From: Clostridium uliginosum
GTDB lineage: Bacteria > Bacillota > Clostridia > Clostridiales > Clostridiaceae
NCBI RefSeq assembly: GCF_900112485.1
Contig: NZ_FOMG01000017.1
Span: 25,014 to 89,013 of the forward strand
Length of the DNA stretch: 64,000 nucleotides
Reading direction: 5' to 3'
Position 1 is the first letter of the stretch. Each line of letters opens with the position of its first letter. This document shows positions 17,363 through 26,531 of this stretch, one piece after another. The notes below the pieces were generated by a model. It was not told where the DNA came from and searched no databases. It saw only the letters and a list, made by a program, of their open reading frames with translations. Both the position numbers and the translations under genes were made by a program.

Positions 17363-18121
17363 ATGAAAAAGCTTATTAAGGGACTACTTATGGCTCTAAC
17401 AATGTTTACTATCATTCCAATGCCATATGTAGAGTGGGATGATGATGGAGCTAAAAATATGATGAAATTTTATCCTGTAATTGGACTAATTGTAGGAGCA
17501 ATATGGATGGGAATTTATTATTTATTAAATTTATTAAACTGCTCAATAATTCTAAAAAGCATTTTACTTATGATAGTTCCATTTATTATAACTGGAATGT
17601 TACATTTAGACGGATTTATGGATGTTTGTGATGCAATTCTTTCAAGGAGAGATAAAGAAGAGAAACTCAGGATACTAAAAGATTCTGCAACAGGTGCATT
17701 TGCAGTAGTATCATTAGTTATCTTATTTTTTATTCAATTTGGAACAATGTATTCTTTTATAGAAAAAGGAATTAATCCAGTTGCTTTGATTTTAATTCCT
17801 ATAGTAAGTAGGAGTGTGGTTGCATATTTACTGTTAAGTAAACCTACAATAAAACAGAGCTCACTTGGAGCATACTTTAAAAAGGGAACTAATATAATTG
17901 ATAGGAGTATTTTATTAATTTCATTAATATTAGCATTTTTAGCTGCGTATATTTTTATAGGATATAAGGGTATGTTTATGGTTGGAATTATGGGGATTGC
18001 AATTACTTTAGCTACTGAAAAATGTATTAAAGAATTTGGTGGAATATCTGGAGATGTAGCAGGTTTTGCTTTAGTTAAAGGAGAAATAGCTGGGCTTTTA
18101 ATATTATCTATTATTTTTTAA
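17363..18121 (+). CDS. cobS: Adenosylcobinamide-GDP ribazoletransferase (cobalamin synthase)
   Basis: Integral membrane CobS of 252 residues with about six or seven helices. It joins adenosylcobinamide-GDP with alpha-ribazole (phosphate). The N-terminus [19 protein letters not shown] and the central [38 protein letters not shown] are diagnostic: HLDGxxDxxDA and the RILKDSxxGxFG motif with conserved acidic residues for Mg binding. [10 protein letters not shown] near the end is the third signature. AAAGGAA precedes the ATG. Confidence 0.95.
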   Translation: MKKLIKGLLMALTMFTIIPMPYVEWDDDGAKNMMKFYPVIGLIVGAIWMGIYYLLNLLNCSIILKSILLMIVPFIITGMLHLDGFMDVCDAILSRRDKEEKLRILKDSATGAFAVVSLVILFFIQFGTMYSFIEKGINPVALILIPIVSRSVVAYLLLSKPTIKQSSLGAYFKKGTNIIDRSILLISLILAFLAAYIFIGYKGMFMVGIMGIAITLATEKCIKEFGGISGDVAGFALVKGEIAGLLILSIIF

Positions 18122-18127
18122 GAAATA

Positions 18128-18178
18128 GCTTTTTATAAACGCTATGTAATAATATCAACACGGTTTTAAAATATAACA
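18128..18178. repeat. Family B repeat remnant in the cobS-cobU-like gap
   Basis: Right end AATATCAACACGGTTTTAAA is intact; the left end is degenerate. It occupies most of the 87-base gap. Confidence 0.5.
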
Positions 18179-18208
18179 TTTTTAAAGTTATGAGAAAGGA
18201 GCAATTAA

Positions 18209-18589
18209 GTGATTTTAGTTTTTGGTGGAGCATATAATGGAAAACTCAATTTTGTAAAGGAAAAGTATAACTTAAATGAAGAAGATCTGTTTTTTTGCAA
18301 AGATGAAAAACTTAAATTATCTACTAAAGCGATAGTAGGGCTTCATATCTTCATTAAGAGTTGCATTTTAAAAGGAATAAATCCATTGAAATTTATAGAG
18401 GATAACTTAAATATGTTAGATGGAAAAATAATTGTTTGTGATGAAATAGGTTCTGGCATAGTTCCTTTAAAAAAGGAAGATAGAATATGGCGTGAAGAAA
18501 CAGGACAAATACTGCAATTTTTATCGAAAAGATCAAGTAAGGTGTCTAGAATATTTTTTGGAATGGAAGAGGTATTGAAATATGAATGA
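18209..18589 (+). CDS. CobU-like protein, short, probable cobalamin role
   Basis: Encodes 126 residues from a GTG preceded by AAAGGAG. It resembles a compact CobU: a P-loop-like N-terminus (VFGGAYNGKLNF, lacking the usual S/T after GK) and a C-terminus IIVCDEIGSGIVPLKKEDRIWREETGQILQ, which is the NE-[VI]-G-x-G-I-V-P...R...G..NQ block of CobU. That block is exactly what the other CobU here has in diverged form, so the two proteins may complement each other, or this one may be a regulatory or nucleotide-binding relative. It overlaps cobC by eight bases. Kinase activity is doubtful given the P-loop. Confidence 0.75.
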   Translation: MILVFGGAYNGKLNFVKEKYNLNEEDLFFCKDEKLKLSTKAIVGLHIFIKSCILKGINPLKFIEDNLNMLDGKIIVCDEIGSGIVPLKKEDRIWREETGQILQFLSKRSSKVSRIFFGMEEVLKYE

Positions 18590-19184
18590 TATTAATCTAT
18601 ATTTGATAAGACATGGGAAGACTTATTGTAATAAAGAGGGATTATATTGTGGTAAATCAGATATTGCTTTATGTGATGAAGGAATATCTGATTTAATGTT
18701 AAAGAAAAAGGAAAATGATTATCCCGTTACTGAAACTTATTTTACTAGTGGATTAAAGAGAACTAATCAAACTTTAGAAATTTTATATCCTAAAGAAAAG
18801 TATGATGTTTTACCAGAACTATGTGAATATGATTTTGGTGAATTTGAATTAAAGTCATATGAGGATTTAAAAGATAATCGTGAATATCAAAATTGGATTT
18901 TAGATGATATTGGAACTATTAGTTGTCCAAGCGGAGAAAGTAAAAAACAATTTAGAGAAAGAATTGTAATTGGACTTAATAAGCTTGTAGAAGACTTAAA
19001 AAGCAAAAACAAAAAAAGCGCTTTGATTGTTACACATGGGGGAACTATAGGAACTTTATTAGAAATTTTATATGATGATGAAAAAAGCTTTTTAGACTGG
19101 CAACCTAAAGTAGGAGACGGGTATAAACTGAAGATATCTACTGGGGTACCATTTAAAATAATAAGTGTTACTGAGATATTTTAA
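18582..19184 (+). CDS. cobC: Alpha-ribazole phosphatase (histidine phosphatase family)
   Basis: A histidine phosphatase of 200 residues with LIRHGKTYCNKEGLYCGKSD near the N-terminus (catalytic RHG with His at residue 11) and the second His in VTHGGTIG. The context between CobU-like and CbiB strongly suggests it removes phosphate from alpha-ribazole-5-phosphate (or adenosylcobalamin phosphate). Sequence alone cannot separate it from other phosphoglycerate-mutase-like enzymes, hence the reliance on context. It overlaps the gene upstream by eight bases. Confidence 0.88.
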   Translation: MNDINLYLIRHGKTYCNKEGLYCGKSDIALCDEGISDLMLKKKENDYPVTETYFTSGLKRTNQTLEILYPKEKYDVLPELCEYDFGEFELKSYEDLKDNREYQNWILDDIGTISCPSGESKKQFRERIVIGLNKLVEDLKSKNKKSALIVTHGGTIGTLLEILYDDEKSFLDWQPKVGDGYKLKISTGVPFKIISVTEIF

Positions 19185-19188
19185 TAAT

Positions 19189-19349
19189 TAGGCATATTTA
19201 AAAAAATAGCAAATCATATGCTTGTTTATTTTGAACATATTATATCTGCAAGTTCTACTAATAGTTAAGCTATAAGCAAAACTAAGCTCATTGTATGCTG
19301 CAAAATATAAGTTGAATGCTTACTAGTTATTTTTAAAAATATGCATAAA
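19189..19349. repeat. Family C fold-back repeat, large version, cobC-cbiB gap
   Basis: Left end TTAGGCATATTTAAAAAAAT with AGCAAATC; right end ACTAGTTATTTTTAAAAATA and TGCATAA. The interior of about 100 bases is non-coding. It ends 13 bases before the cbiB start, next to its ribosome-binding site. Confidence 0.65.
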
Positions 19350-19362
19350 AGGTGGTTTATGA

Positions 19363-20313
19363 ATGATAGAGATAACTATTGGATTTATTTTGGATTTATT
19401 AATTGGAGATCCAGAAAATCCATTTCATCCAGTTAGGATAATTGGAAACATAGCAAGTAAATTAGAAAAATTATTTAGAAATTTATTTAACAACTATTTA
19501 AAGTTAGCTGGACTTTTTGCGTGGATAATAATAGTATTATTAACTTTTGGAGTTAATATTTTGATAATAAATATAGCCACAAAGATAAACTTATATTTTG
19601 GAATGATTTTAGGCGGAGTATTAATATATTTTTGTATATCTTCTAAAGGATTAGTTGTAGAAGGATATAAAGTTATAAAATTTTTGATAAAAGCTGACAT
19701 AGTAGGTGCTAGAAAGCAATTAGCATTTATCGTTGGAAGAGATACACAAAGCTTAGATAAACAAGCTATTATAAGAGCAGTAATAGAAACAATAGCAGAA
19801 AATATGTCAGATGGAGTAATAGCACCTTTATTTTATGCAGGACTTGGAGGAGCACCACTTGCTATGGCATATAAAGCAGTTAACACTTTAGATTCCATGT
19901 TTGGTTATAAAAATGATAAGTATATGGATTTTGGATATTTTCCAGCTAAGCTAGATGATGTATTTAATTATATTCCTGCTAGAATAACAGGGCTCTTAAT
20001 AGTAATAAGTTCTGGAATTTTAGGTTATGATTATAAAAATAGTTTTAAGATTTATAAAAGAGATAGATATAACCATTCAAGTCCTAATAGTGCACATCCA
20101 GAAGCAGCTATGGCAGGAGCACTCGGTGTGGAACTTGGAGGATCAAATTTTTATTTTGGCAAGTTAGTAGAAAAACCTACAATAGGAGAAAAAATAAAAG
20201 AAATATCAATTGAGGATGTTAATAAAACAGCAAAAATTCTTTATTTTACAGCTAGCTTAGGTTACATATTATCAATAATTATAAATAGTATTGGAGGATA
20301 TATTTGTGGCTAA
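19363..20313 (+). CDS. cbiB: Adenosylcobinamide-phosphate synthase
   Basis: Membrane protein of 316 residues with about five helices. It attaches aminopropanol (phosphate) to adenosylcobyric acid. Family motifs: FILDLLIGDPENPFHPVRIIGN at the N-terminus, VGRDTQSLDKQAIIRAVIET, AENMSDGVIAPLFYAGLGGA, AYKAVNTLDSMFGYKNDKY and SPNSAHPEAAMAGALGV. AAAGGTGG precedes the ATG. It overlaps the next gene by eight bases if that gene starts at its GTG. Confidence 0.96.
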   Translation: MIEITIGFILDLLIGDPENPFHPVRIIGNIASKLEKLFRNLFNNYLKLAGLFAWIIIVLLTFGVNILIINIATKINLYFGMILGGVLIYFCISSKGLVVEGYKVIKFLIKADIVGARKQLAFIVGRDTQSLDKQAIIRAVIETIAENMSDGVIAPLFYAGLGGAPLAMAYKAVNTLDSMFGYKNDKYMDFGYFPAKLDDVFNYIPARITGLLIVISSGILGYDYKNSFKIYKRDRYNHSSPNSAHPEAAMAGALGVELGGSNFYFGKLVEKPTIGEKIKEISIEDVNKTAKILYFTASLGYILSIIINSIGGYICG

Positions 20314-21379
20314 CTTAGGACATGGAGGAAATACAAAAGAGATATCTAGAAAAAACGGAATAGACTATAATAAGATAATGGATTTTTCATCTAATATTAA
20401 CCCTTTAGGAATGTCTGATAAAGCTAAGGCATCAATAATTGAAAACTTAAATGAAGTAGAGAAGTATCCTGATATAACTTATTTTGAATTAAAAAGTGCA
20501 ATAGCAAAGTTTGAAAATATTAATAGTGATAATTTTATTTTAGGAAATGGAGCAGCAGAGGTATTATTTAATGTAGTTAGAGCGTTAAACCCTAAAAAGG
20601 TACTAATTCCTGTTCCTACTTTTTCTGAATATTATGAAGCTACAGAAGCAATTAATGCAGAAATAAATTTTTATAATATAAGTGAAAAAGATAACTTTAG
20701 TATAAGAAAAGATATATTAGATTATATAAATGAAGATTTAGATTTGATTTTCATATGTAATCCTAATAATCCAACAGGGGTAGTAACAGATAAGGACTTA
20801 TTAAGTGATATTTTAAAGAAAGCAAAGAAAACTAAAACTACTGTTTTAATAGATGAATCATTTTTAGATTTTATAAAAGAAGATTTATCTATGATTTCTT
20901 ATATAGAAGAATATCAAAATTTGATTATAATAAAGTCACTTACTAAATTTTTTGCACTTCCAGGAATGAGAATTGGATATGGAATAAGTAGCAATAAAGA
21001 GTTAAAAGATAAAATAGAAAAGATAACTCCGGCTTGGAACATAAATATATTAGCAGATATAGCTACCAGAGCATCACTTGAAGATAAAAACTATATAAAA
21101 AAAACAATTGATTTTATGGAACATGAGAAGACTTTCTTATATAATGCTTTAAAAGAAATAAAGGAATTAACAGTATATAATCCAAGCGTAAATTTTATAT
21201 TATTTAAGATTAATGTAAAGATTAATTTAAAAGAAAAACTTTTAAAGGAAAATATATTAATAAGAAGTTGTAGTAATTATGAAGGGTTAGATGATTCTTA
21301 TTATAGAATAGCAGTAAGAACTAACGATGAAAATATTATATTAATAAAAAGTCTGAAAAATATTCTTAATATGTGTTAA
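20306..21379 (+). CDS. cobD: Threonine-phosphate decarboxylase (PLP enzyme)
   Basis: A fold-type I PLP enzyme of 357 residues related to histidinol-phosphate aminotransferase. In this context it should make aminopropanol phosphate from threonine phosphate. The N-terminus ANLGHGGNTKEIS is typical of clostridial CobD; DFSSNINPLG, FICNPNNPTG, the Asp in VLIDESFLDF and the PLP lysine in IKSLTKFFALPGMRIGYG follow. I take the GTG at 20306 as the start because GGAGG lies seven bases upstream; a TTG at 20291 has no site. It overlaps cbiB. Confidence 0.93.
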   Translation: MANLGHGGNTKEISRKNGIDYNKIMDFSSNINPLGMSDKAKASIIENLNEVEKYPDITYFELKSAIAKFENINSDNFILGNGAAEVLFNVVRALNPKKVLIPVPTFSEYYEATEAINAEINFYNISEKDNFSIRKDILDYINEDLDLIFICNPNNPTGVVTDKDLLSDILKKAKKTKTTVLIDESFLDFIKEDLSMISYIEEYQNLIIIKSLTKFFALPGMRIGYGISSNKELKDKIEKITPAWNINILADIATRASLEDKNYIKKTIDFMEHEKTFLYNALKEIKELTVYNPSVNFILFKINVKINLKEKLLKENILIRSCSNYEGLDDSYYRIAVRTNDENIILIKSLKNILNMC

Positions 21380-21404
21380 AATATGTAAATAGGATTAAAA
21401 TATT

Positions 21405-21630
21405 ACGCTTTGTTTTAAGAACGTGTTGATATTGTTATATAAAGCTCGTGGACAGTGAAATTTACTTTGAAAACTCTAAAATGAATATTAGTCCTATTAA
21501 TGCATGCTCCCAATCAAAGATTGTGACAAGCAATTAATAGTACAAATATTCATTAAGAGTTCTACAAAGCAAATTTCAATGCCAGTTCGCTATTATATAA
21601 CAATATCAACACTCTTATAAAACATAGCGA
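21405..21630. repeat. Family B fold-back element, full length, cobD-DUF71 gap
   Basis: Ends ACGCTTTGTTTTAAGAACGT with GTTGATATTGTTATATA, and TATATAACAATATCAACACT with TTATAAAACATAGCG. Inner arms include GTGAAATTTACTTTGAAAAC / GCAAATTTCAATGCC and ATGAATATTAGTCCTATTAA with its complement. Almost identical in plan to the copy at 63617-63839. Confidence 0.8.
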
Positions 21631-21713
21631 AATATTATTATTAAAGTAAACTAGTGAAGGGAAAAATATATTTAACTAGTAAGTATAAAATATGTCTTAT
21701 AGTAGGTGTATAT

Positions 21714-22364
21714 ATGGATAAAATAAAATTTATTACCTCTTATAGTGGAGGAAAAGATAGTATGTTGGCTTTGTATAGGATGATAAATAAAGGATATAAA
21801 CCAGCAGCGCTTTTAGTTACGTTTGATGAAAATAATAATTCTTGGTTTCATCAAATACCAAAAGAATTGTTTGAGAAAACTTCTAAGGCTCTAGATATTC
21901 CATTATTAGAGGTTAACTGTGCTAATGGAGAGGATTATTCGATTGAATTTTCAAAAGCTTTAAAGAAGGCTAAGGAAAATAATATTAATTTATGTATCTT
22001 TGGAGATATAGATATAGAAGAACATAAGAAATGGTGTTTAGACAGATGTAAAGAAGCAGATATGATTGGAGAGTTCCCTTTATGGCAAGAAGATAGAGAA
22101 GGATTAACTAATGAGTTTTTAAATTCTGGATTTAGTACTGTAATTAAAAAAGTGAATTTAAATTTATTAAAAAAAGAATTTTTAGGATTGAAGTTAACAA
22201 AAGATATAATTAGTGATATAAAGGACTTAGGATGTGATCCAAGTGGAGAGAACGGAGAATATCACACATTTGTTTTTGATGGACCTATCTTTAAAGAAAA
22301 AGTAGACTTTAAAATTATAAAAAAAGAAACTTCAAGTAATTATGGATATTTAATAATAGATTAG
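21714..22364 (+). CDS. DUF71/COG2102 ATP-pyrophosphatase, probable B12-linked subgroup
   Basis: Encodes 216 residues from the ATG of MDKIKFITSYSGGKDSML. The SGGKDS motif is the PP-loop of adenine nucleotide alpha-hydrolases; later come FGDIDIEEHKKWC and the C-terminal block DPSGENGEYHTFVFDGPIF, the E-N-G-E-[YF]-H-T signature of the diphthine-ammonia ligase (Dph6) family. Bacteria lack diphthamide, and published comparative genomics predicted that bacterial members next to cobalamin genes act in B12 metabolism or salvage. Its position between cobD and cbiP fits that subgroup. The start is preceded only by a weak AGTAGGTG; a longer GTG-started form from 21654 is possible but reads poorly. Confidence 0.85.
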   Translation: MDKIKFITSYSGGKDSMLALYRMINKGYKPAALLVTFDENNNSWFHQIPKELFEKTSKALDIPLLEVNCANGEDYSIEFSKALKKAKENNINLCIFGDIDIEEHKKWCLDRCKEADMIGEFPLWQEDREGLTNEFLNSGFSTVIKKVNLNLLKKEFLGLKLTKDIISDIKDLGCDPSGENGEYHTFVFDGPIFKEKVDFKIIKKETSSNYGYLIID

Positions 22365-22389
22365 ATTTTGTCAGCAATTTACAATGTGT

Positions 22390-22535
22390 AAGGTACATTC
22401 AAAAGAATAACAGACCAGGATGATTGACTATTTTGCATCATACTGCATCATTTGCTATTAACTAAGCTTACTTTCTTGCCATTGCACCAAAGTTATGATG
22501 CATCTTTGGTCTGTTATTTTATTTTATGTGCTTAA
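22390..22535. repeat. Family C fold-back repeat, large version, before cbiP
   Basis: Left end AAGGTACATTCAAAAGAATA with ACAGACCA; right end TTTGGTCTGTTATTTTATTT and TATGTGCTTAAG. The interior (about 80 bases) is non-coding. Confidence 0.7.
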
Positions 22536-22648
22536 GTAAATGCTTCTTTTGAACACGCCAAAATAAATTAAACTTTAATTATAAATAGTTAATCTAAATT
22601 GCAAATTATTGAATGCTTTATATATAAAATATGGTTTTGGAGGATAGT

Positions 22649-24154
22649 ATGGATAAGAAAAATATAATGTTTTTAGGTACAGCATCTTCAGTTGGAAAGA
22701 GCACTCTAGCAACAGCTTTATGTAGATTTCTCAAAAATCAAGGATTAAAAGTTGCTCCATTTAAGGCTTTGAATATTTCTTTGAATTCATATGTTACAAA
22801 GGATGGGCTAGAAATGGGTAGAGCTCAAGTAGTACAAGCTGAAGCATGCCAAATTGAACCTGATGCTTTAATGAACCCTGTATTATTAAAACCAAATGGA
22901 GATAATACTCAAGTTATAGTCAATGGAAAGGTTTATGTGAGTATTGAACCTTATAAGTATAAAGAATTAAATCAAGAATTAAGAAATGTTGTAAGATGTG
23001 CATATGATAAATTAAGTAAAGATTATGATTTAATTGTATTAGAAGGTTCAGGGAGCTGTGCAGAAATTAACCTAAAGGAAAGTGATATATCAAATATGAA
23101 TATGGCAGAGAGCGTTGATGCGCCTGTGATTTTGGTATCTGATATTGACAGGGGAGGAGTTTTTGCTTCTATTGTTGGAACTATTCAACTATTATCTGAA
23201 GAAGAAAGAAAAAGAGTAAAAGGTGTAATTATAAATAAGTTTAGAGGTAATAAAGAACTATTTAAACCAGCGATTAAACAATTAGAGGATATAATTAAAA
23301 TACCTGTTCTTGGGGTTATGCCTTATGAGTTTTTAGATATTGAAGAGGAAGATAGTGTTACAGATAGAATTAAAAATGGGAAAAAAGTAGAAGACGACAA
23401 ACTTGACATAGCAATAATTAGACTTTCGCACATGTCAAATTTTACTGATTTTGCGGTGCTAGATAGAATAAAAGATGTTAATATTAGATATGTTGATAAT
23501 GTAAAAGATTTGAAAGAGCCTAATATGGTAATTATTCCAGGTACTAAAAATAGTATCGAAGATTTAAGGACATTAAAAGAAAATAAATTATTTGACGAGA
23601 TAATAAATTTGAATAATAAAGGAATTTTAATACTAGGAATATGTGGTGGATATCAAATGCTTGGAAAATTATTATTAGATCAAGTAGGAGTAGAAGGCAA
23701 AGCGTTGCAAGAAGAAGGTTTTGGGCTTCTAGATATAAAAACAAGATTTAATGAGAGAAAGTCAACTAAACAAGTAGAAGCAAAGGTAATATGTAATCTT
23801 AATGAGATAAATACTCTAGAATCAAAAAATGTTATTGGATATGAGATACACAATGGAATAAGTAAAGTTGGTAAAAATGCAAAGCCATTTATAAAAGATT
23901 CAAAAGGAAATATTGTTGGAGTATGCAATAAAACTGGAACTGTAGCCGGAACATATTTGCATGGTGTATTTGATTCAGAAGACTTTACAAATGCTTTTAT
24001 TAATTCACTTAAGGAAATTAATAATATTAAATTTTCAGAAGAAGATGAAATAAAAAGAATAGATGAATATAAAAATGAGCAATATGATAATTTAGCAAAA
24101 ATGTTTGAGAAAAACATAGATATAGATAAGATAAGAAAAATATTAGATATTTAG
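22649..24154 (+). CDS. cbiP: Adenosylcobyric acid synthase (glutamine-hydrolysing)
   Basis: CobQ/CbiP of 501 residues, which amidates side chains b, d, e and g of the adenosylated corrin ring. Start ATG chosen because GGAGG lies seven bases upstream, inside an alternative upstream ATG. N-terminal ATP-binding domain: [19 protein letters not shown], then [20 protein letters not shown] (S replaces the usual A/Q-N-M region partly) and [15 protein letters not shown]-terminal class I glutaminase: [12 protein letters not shown] with catalytic Cys at about 335 and TYLHGVFD with catalytic His. The stop codon TAG coincides with the end of a repeat element. Confidence 0.96.
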   Translation: MDKKNIMFLGTASSVGKSTLATALCRFLKNQGLKVAPFKALNISLNSYVTKDGLEMGRAQVVQAEACQIEPDALMNPVLLKPNGDNTQVIVNGKVYVSIEPYKYKELNQELRNVVRCAYDKLSKDYDLIVLEGSGSCAEINLKESDISNMNMAESVDAPVILVSDIDRGGVFASIVGTIQLLSEEERKRVKGVIINKFRGNKELFKPAIKQLEDIIKIPVLGVMPYEFLDIEEEDSVTDRIKNGKKVEDDKLDIAIIRLSHMSNFTDFAVLDRIKDVNIRYVDNVKDLKEPNMVIIPGTKNSIEDLRTLKENKLFDEIINLNNKGILILGICGGYQMLGKLLLDQVGVEGKALQEEGFGLLDIKTRFNERKSTKQVEAKVICNLNEINTLESKNVIGYEIHNGISKVGKNAKPFIKDSKGNIVGVCNKTGTVAGTYLHGVFDSEDFTNAFINSLKEINNIKFSEEDEIKRIDEYKNEQYDNLAKMFEKNIDIDKIRKILDI

Positions 24155-24452
24155 GTACATTCAAAAAAATGTAAAAATCAGAAATAGGACAAATATTTGC
24201 TATATAAACCCAGAAAATCATACTAAGTATTTCTAAAATTTCAAGTTGTACCAAAAACAGTTTGTTTTAAAGACAAGCTTTTGATAAACAATTTTGTAAC
24301 AACTTAAGGCATATTAAAGAAAATAACAAGTCAAAGATACGACGCATATTTGACTTGTTATTTATTTTAATGTGCCTAAAATAAAGAAATACTAGTCACA
24401 ATTTTCCAGTGTTTATCTTGCAATTATTTGTCCTATTTCTTTGAATGTGCTT
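24153..24452. repeat. Long fold-back element (family E) with a family C element nested inside
   Basis: The outer arms pair over more than 80 bases with mismatches: AGGTACATTC, GAAATAGGACAAATATTTGC and CATACTAAGTATTTCT on the left correspond to AGAAATACTAGTCACA, GCAATTATTTGTCCTATTTC and GAATGTGCTTTA on the right. A complete family C hairpin (24306-24379) sits near the middle. The element starts within the stop codon of cbiP and ends at the stop of the convergent ytaF gene. Confidence 0.7.
24306..24379. repeat. Family C fold-back repeat, nested
   Basis: Nearly ideal copy: AAGGCATATTAAAGAAAATA, ACAAGTCAAAGATACG, then CATATTTGACTTGTTATTTA and TTTTAATGTGCCTAA. Confidence 0.85.
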
Positions 24453-24455
24453 TAT

Positions 24456-25079
24456 TTATAAAAATTTAATAACTGCTAATATTATAAGTAATAAACCAGA
24501 GAGCCATGAAAGCTCAATGTTTATATTTTCAGCAAATTTTTTACCAATAAACACGCCTATAGATACTGCTATGAATCCTATGATAAAGCATAAAATAATA
24601 ACTTGAAGATAGTTTATACTAACTAAACTAGAACCAAATCCTACAGCAAGACTATCTAATGATAATGCTAGTGCTAAATAAAATGATTCTTTAGTGCTTA
24701 ATATTTTAGATTTATCAAAATCTGCTTTTATTTCATCAGCGTAAACATCTAATACAAACTTAAAATCGAATAATTTAAAAGTTAATGGGGTATCTATCTT
24801 AGAACGCTTAGATATATAAGATTTAAAAATGCACTCAAACAAGCGATATATACCGAGTCCCATTAAGAGAATAAATCCTATTATTTTGGGTAGGTTACCT
24901 GGTAGAAAATTTTTTACTATAGATCCAATCAATAAAGAAATCCCAAGCGTGGATGTAGACACTAAATTTATTATTAAAGCAGAAAGTGGTGGGATTTTAA
25001 TTTTAGATGTACCATAAGCAATGCTTGCAACAAAGGAATCTATACATAAAGATGATACTAACAATATTGATTCAAGCAT
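24456..25079 (-). CDS. ytaF: Sporulation membrane protein YtaF (MntP-like)
   Basis: Encodes 207 residues with six membrane helices and the internal duplication typical of the MntP/YtaF family: LVSSLCIDSFVASIAYGTSK in the first half and LALALSLDSLAVGFGSSLVS in the second, each with the conserved Asp-Ser. YtaF is a spore-former protein of unclear function related to manganese exporters. Single gene on this strand, with promoter region at 25080-25150. Confidence 0.85.
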   Translation of the reverse strand: MLESILLVSSLCIDSFVASIAYGTSKIKIPPLSALIINLVSTSTLGISLLIGSIVKNFLPGNLPKIIGFILLMGLGIYRLFECIFKSYISKRSKIDTPLTFKLFDFKFVLDVYADEIKADFDKSKILSTKESFYLALALSLDSLAVGFGSSLVSINYLQVIILCFIIGFIAVSIGVFIGKKFAENINIELSWLSGLLLIILAVIKFL

Positions 25080-25155
25080 AACAATACCTCAACAAATTCT
25101 TAAATATATTTTATATTATGAAAAAAATACATATTAGTTACAAAATATGAGTTTA

Positions 25156-25215
25156 ATGGACACAAAAGAAAATAACAATCCAAAGATGCGACGTATATTT
25201 TCAATGTTCCTAAAA
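25156..25215. repeat. Degenerate family C repeat
   Basis: Left part ATGGACACAAAAGAAAATAA with CAATCCAAAGATGCGACG is clear, right part (TTTTCAATGTTCCTAAA) is shortened. Confidence 0.5.
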
Positions 25216-25364
25216 TGTAGATACCCACAAGCAAAGTTTTAGTTATGTGGTAGATTAACCGAAATAAATATTTAATTAATTATTATTAGTTATTATTTGT
25301 TATTGATTATTATTAATTAGTATTGTAAAATAAGTATGAAATTTCAAATACAAAATAAATAGCT

Positions 25365-25422
25365 CTGCCTTAACACACTGAACAATATGTAACAAGATCA
25401 ACACGGTTTTAAAACAGAGCTC
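25365..25422. repeat. Short family B repeat before the oxidoreductase gene
   Basis: Ends AGCTCTGCCTTAACACACTG and CACGGTTTTAAAACAGAGCT; interior AACAATATGTAACAAGATCA. It lies 24 bases upstream of the next start, immediately before its ribosome-binding site. Confidence 0.6.
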
Positions 25423-25445
25423 AAAAACGAGAGGGGGATACAATC

Positions 25446-26441
25446 ATGACAAGCAAAATTATTAGGTTCGGTATAGTAGGAACAAATTTCATAACGGAAA
25501 ATTTTTTGAGCGCAGGAGCATTAGAAAAGAATTTTTCTTTAAATGCTATTTTTTCTAGAAGTGAAGAAAAAGCAAAAGAATTTGCATCAAAATATGGAGT
25601 TGAAAATACTTTTACAGATTTAGAAAAAATGGCTAATAGTGATTTAATTGACGCAGTTTATATTGCCTCTCCCAATGCATTACATTGTAAATATTCAAAA
25701 CTGTTTTTAGAACATAAAAAACATGTTTTTTGTGAAAAGCCAATAGCTTCTAATGAAAAAGAAGTTAAGGAAATGTTAGAAATTGCAAAGAAAAATAATG
25801 TGGTTTTAATGGAGGGAATGAAGACAACTCTTTTACCTAATTTTAAAAAGATAAAAGATAATTTACATAAGATAGGTAAAGTAAGGAGATATTTTGCGAG
25901 TTATTGTCAGTATTCTTCAAGGTATGATAAATATAAAGAAGGAATTGTTATAAATGCTTTTAAACCTGAATTATCTAATGGAGCAGTAATGGACATAGGG
26001 ATTTATACAATCTATCCAATGGTATGCTTGTTTGGAATACCAAATAAGATAAAAGCAAATGCAATTATGTTAGAATCAGGTGTTGATGCACAAGGAAGTG
26101 CAATTTTTGATTATGATGATATGGATGGAATGGTTATTTATTCAAAGATAAGTAATTCATATCTGCCATCTGAAATTCAAGGAGAAGAAGGATCAATTAT
26201 AATAGATCATATAAATACTATGGAAAATATTAGTATAATGTATAAAGATGGAACAACTGAAGTTATCTCAGAATCTCAAGAAAAATATGATATGATTTAT
26301 GAAATTCAAGAATTTATTCAAATAATTAATGATAATTTACTTGAATCAAATGTGAATAGTAATAGTAATTCTTTAGAAACTATAAAGATTTTACAAGAAA
26401 TAAGACATCAAGTAGGTGTAGTATTCCCAGCAGATATATAA
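25446..26441 (+). CDS. Gfo/Idh/MocA family NAD(P)-dependent oxidoreductase
   Basis: Encodes 331 residues. N-terminal Rossmann domain FGIVGTNFITENFLSAG (GxG..x variant, GTNFI) and YIASPNALHCKYSKLFLEHKKHVFCEKPIASN with the EKP motif of the family. C-terminal alpha/beta domain includes GAVMDIGIYTIYPMVCLFG, which contains the D...G..H-like region (here DIGIYTIY). Substrate unknown; relatives act on sugars or inositols. GAGGGGGAT precedes the ATG. Stands alone between repeat elements. Confidence 0.9.
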   Translation: MTSKIIRFGIVGTNFITENFLSAGALEKNFSLNAIFSRSEEKAKEFASKYGVENTFTDLEKMANSDLIDAVYIASPNALHCKYSKLFLEHKKHVFCEKPIASNEKEVKEMLEIAKKNNVVLMEGMKTTLLPNFKKIKDNLHKIGKVRRYFASYCQYSSRYDKYKEGIVINAFKPELSNGAVMDIGIYTIYPMVCLFGIPNKIKANAIMLESGVDAQGSAIFDYDDMDGMVIYSKISNSYLPSEIQGEEGSIIIDHINTMENISIMYKDGTTEVISESQEKYDMIYEIQEFIQIINDNLLESNVNSNSNSLETIKILQEIRHQVGVVFPADI

Positions 26442-26484
26442 GGTATCTTCAAAAAATGCCTTATTATGATATAATTATTTTTAA

Positions 26485-26530
26485 AGACTGGCTATGTTTT
26501 AAGTGAATGTTGATATTTTAAAATATAGCC
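26485..26530. repeat. Minimal family B fold-back
   Basis: GGCTATGTTTTAAGTGAATG and the right end TTGATATTTTAAAATATAGCC form a short palindrome with identical tips to the longer family B copies. Confidence 0.55.
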
Positions 26531-26531
26531 A

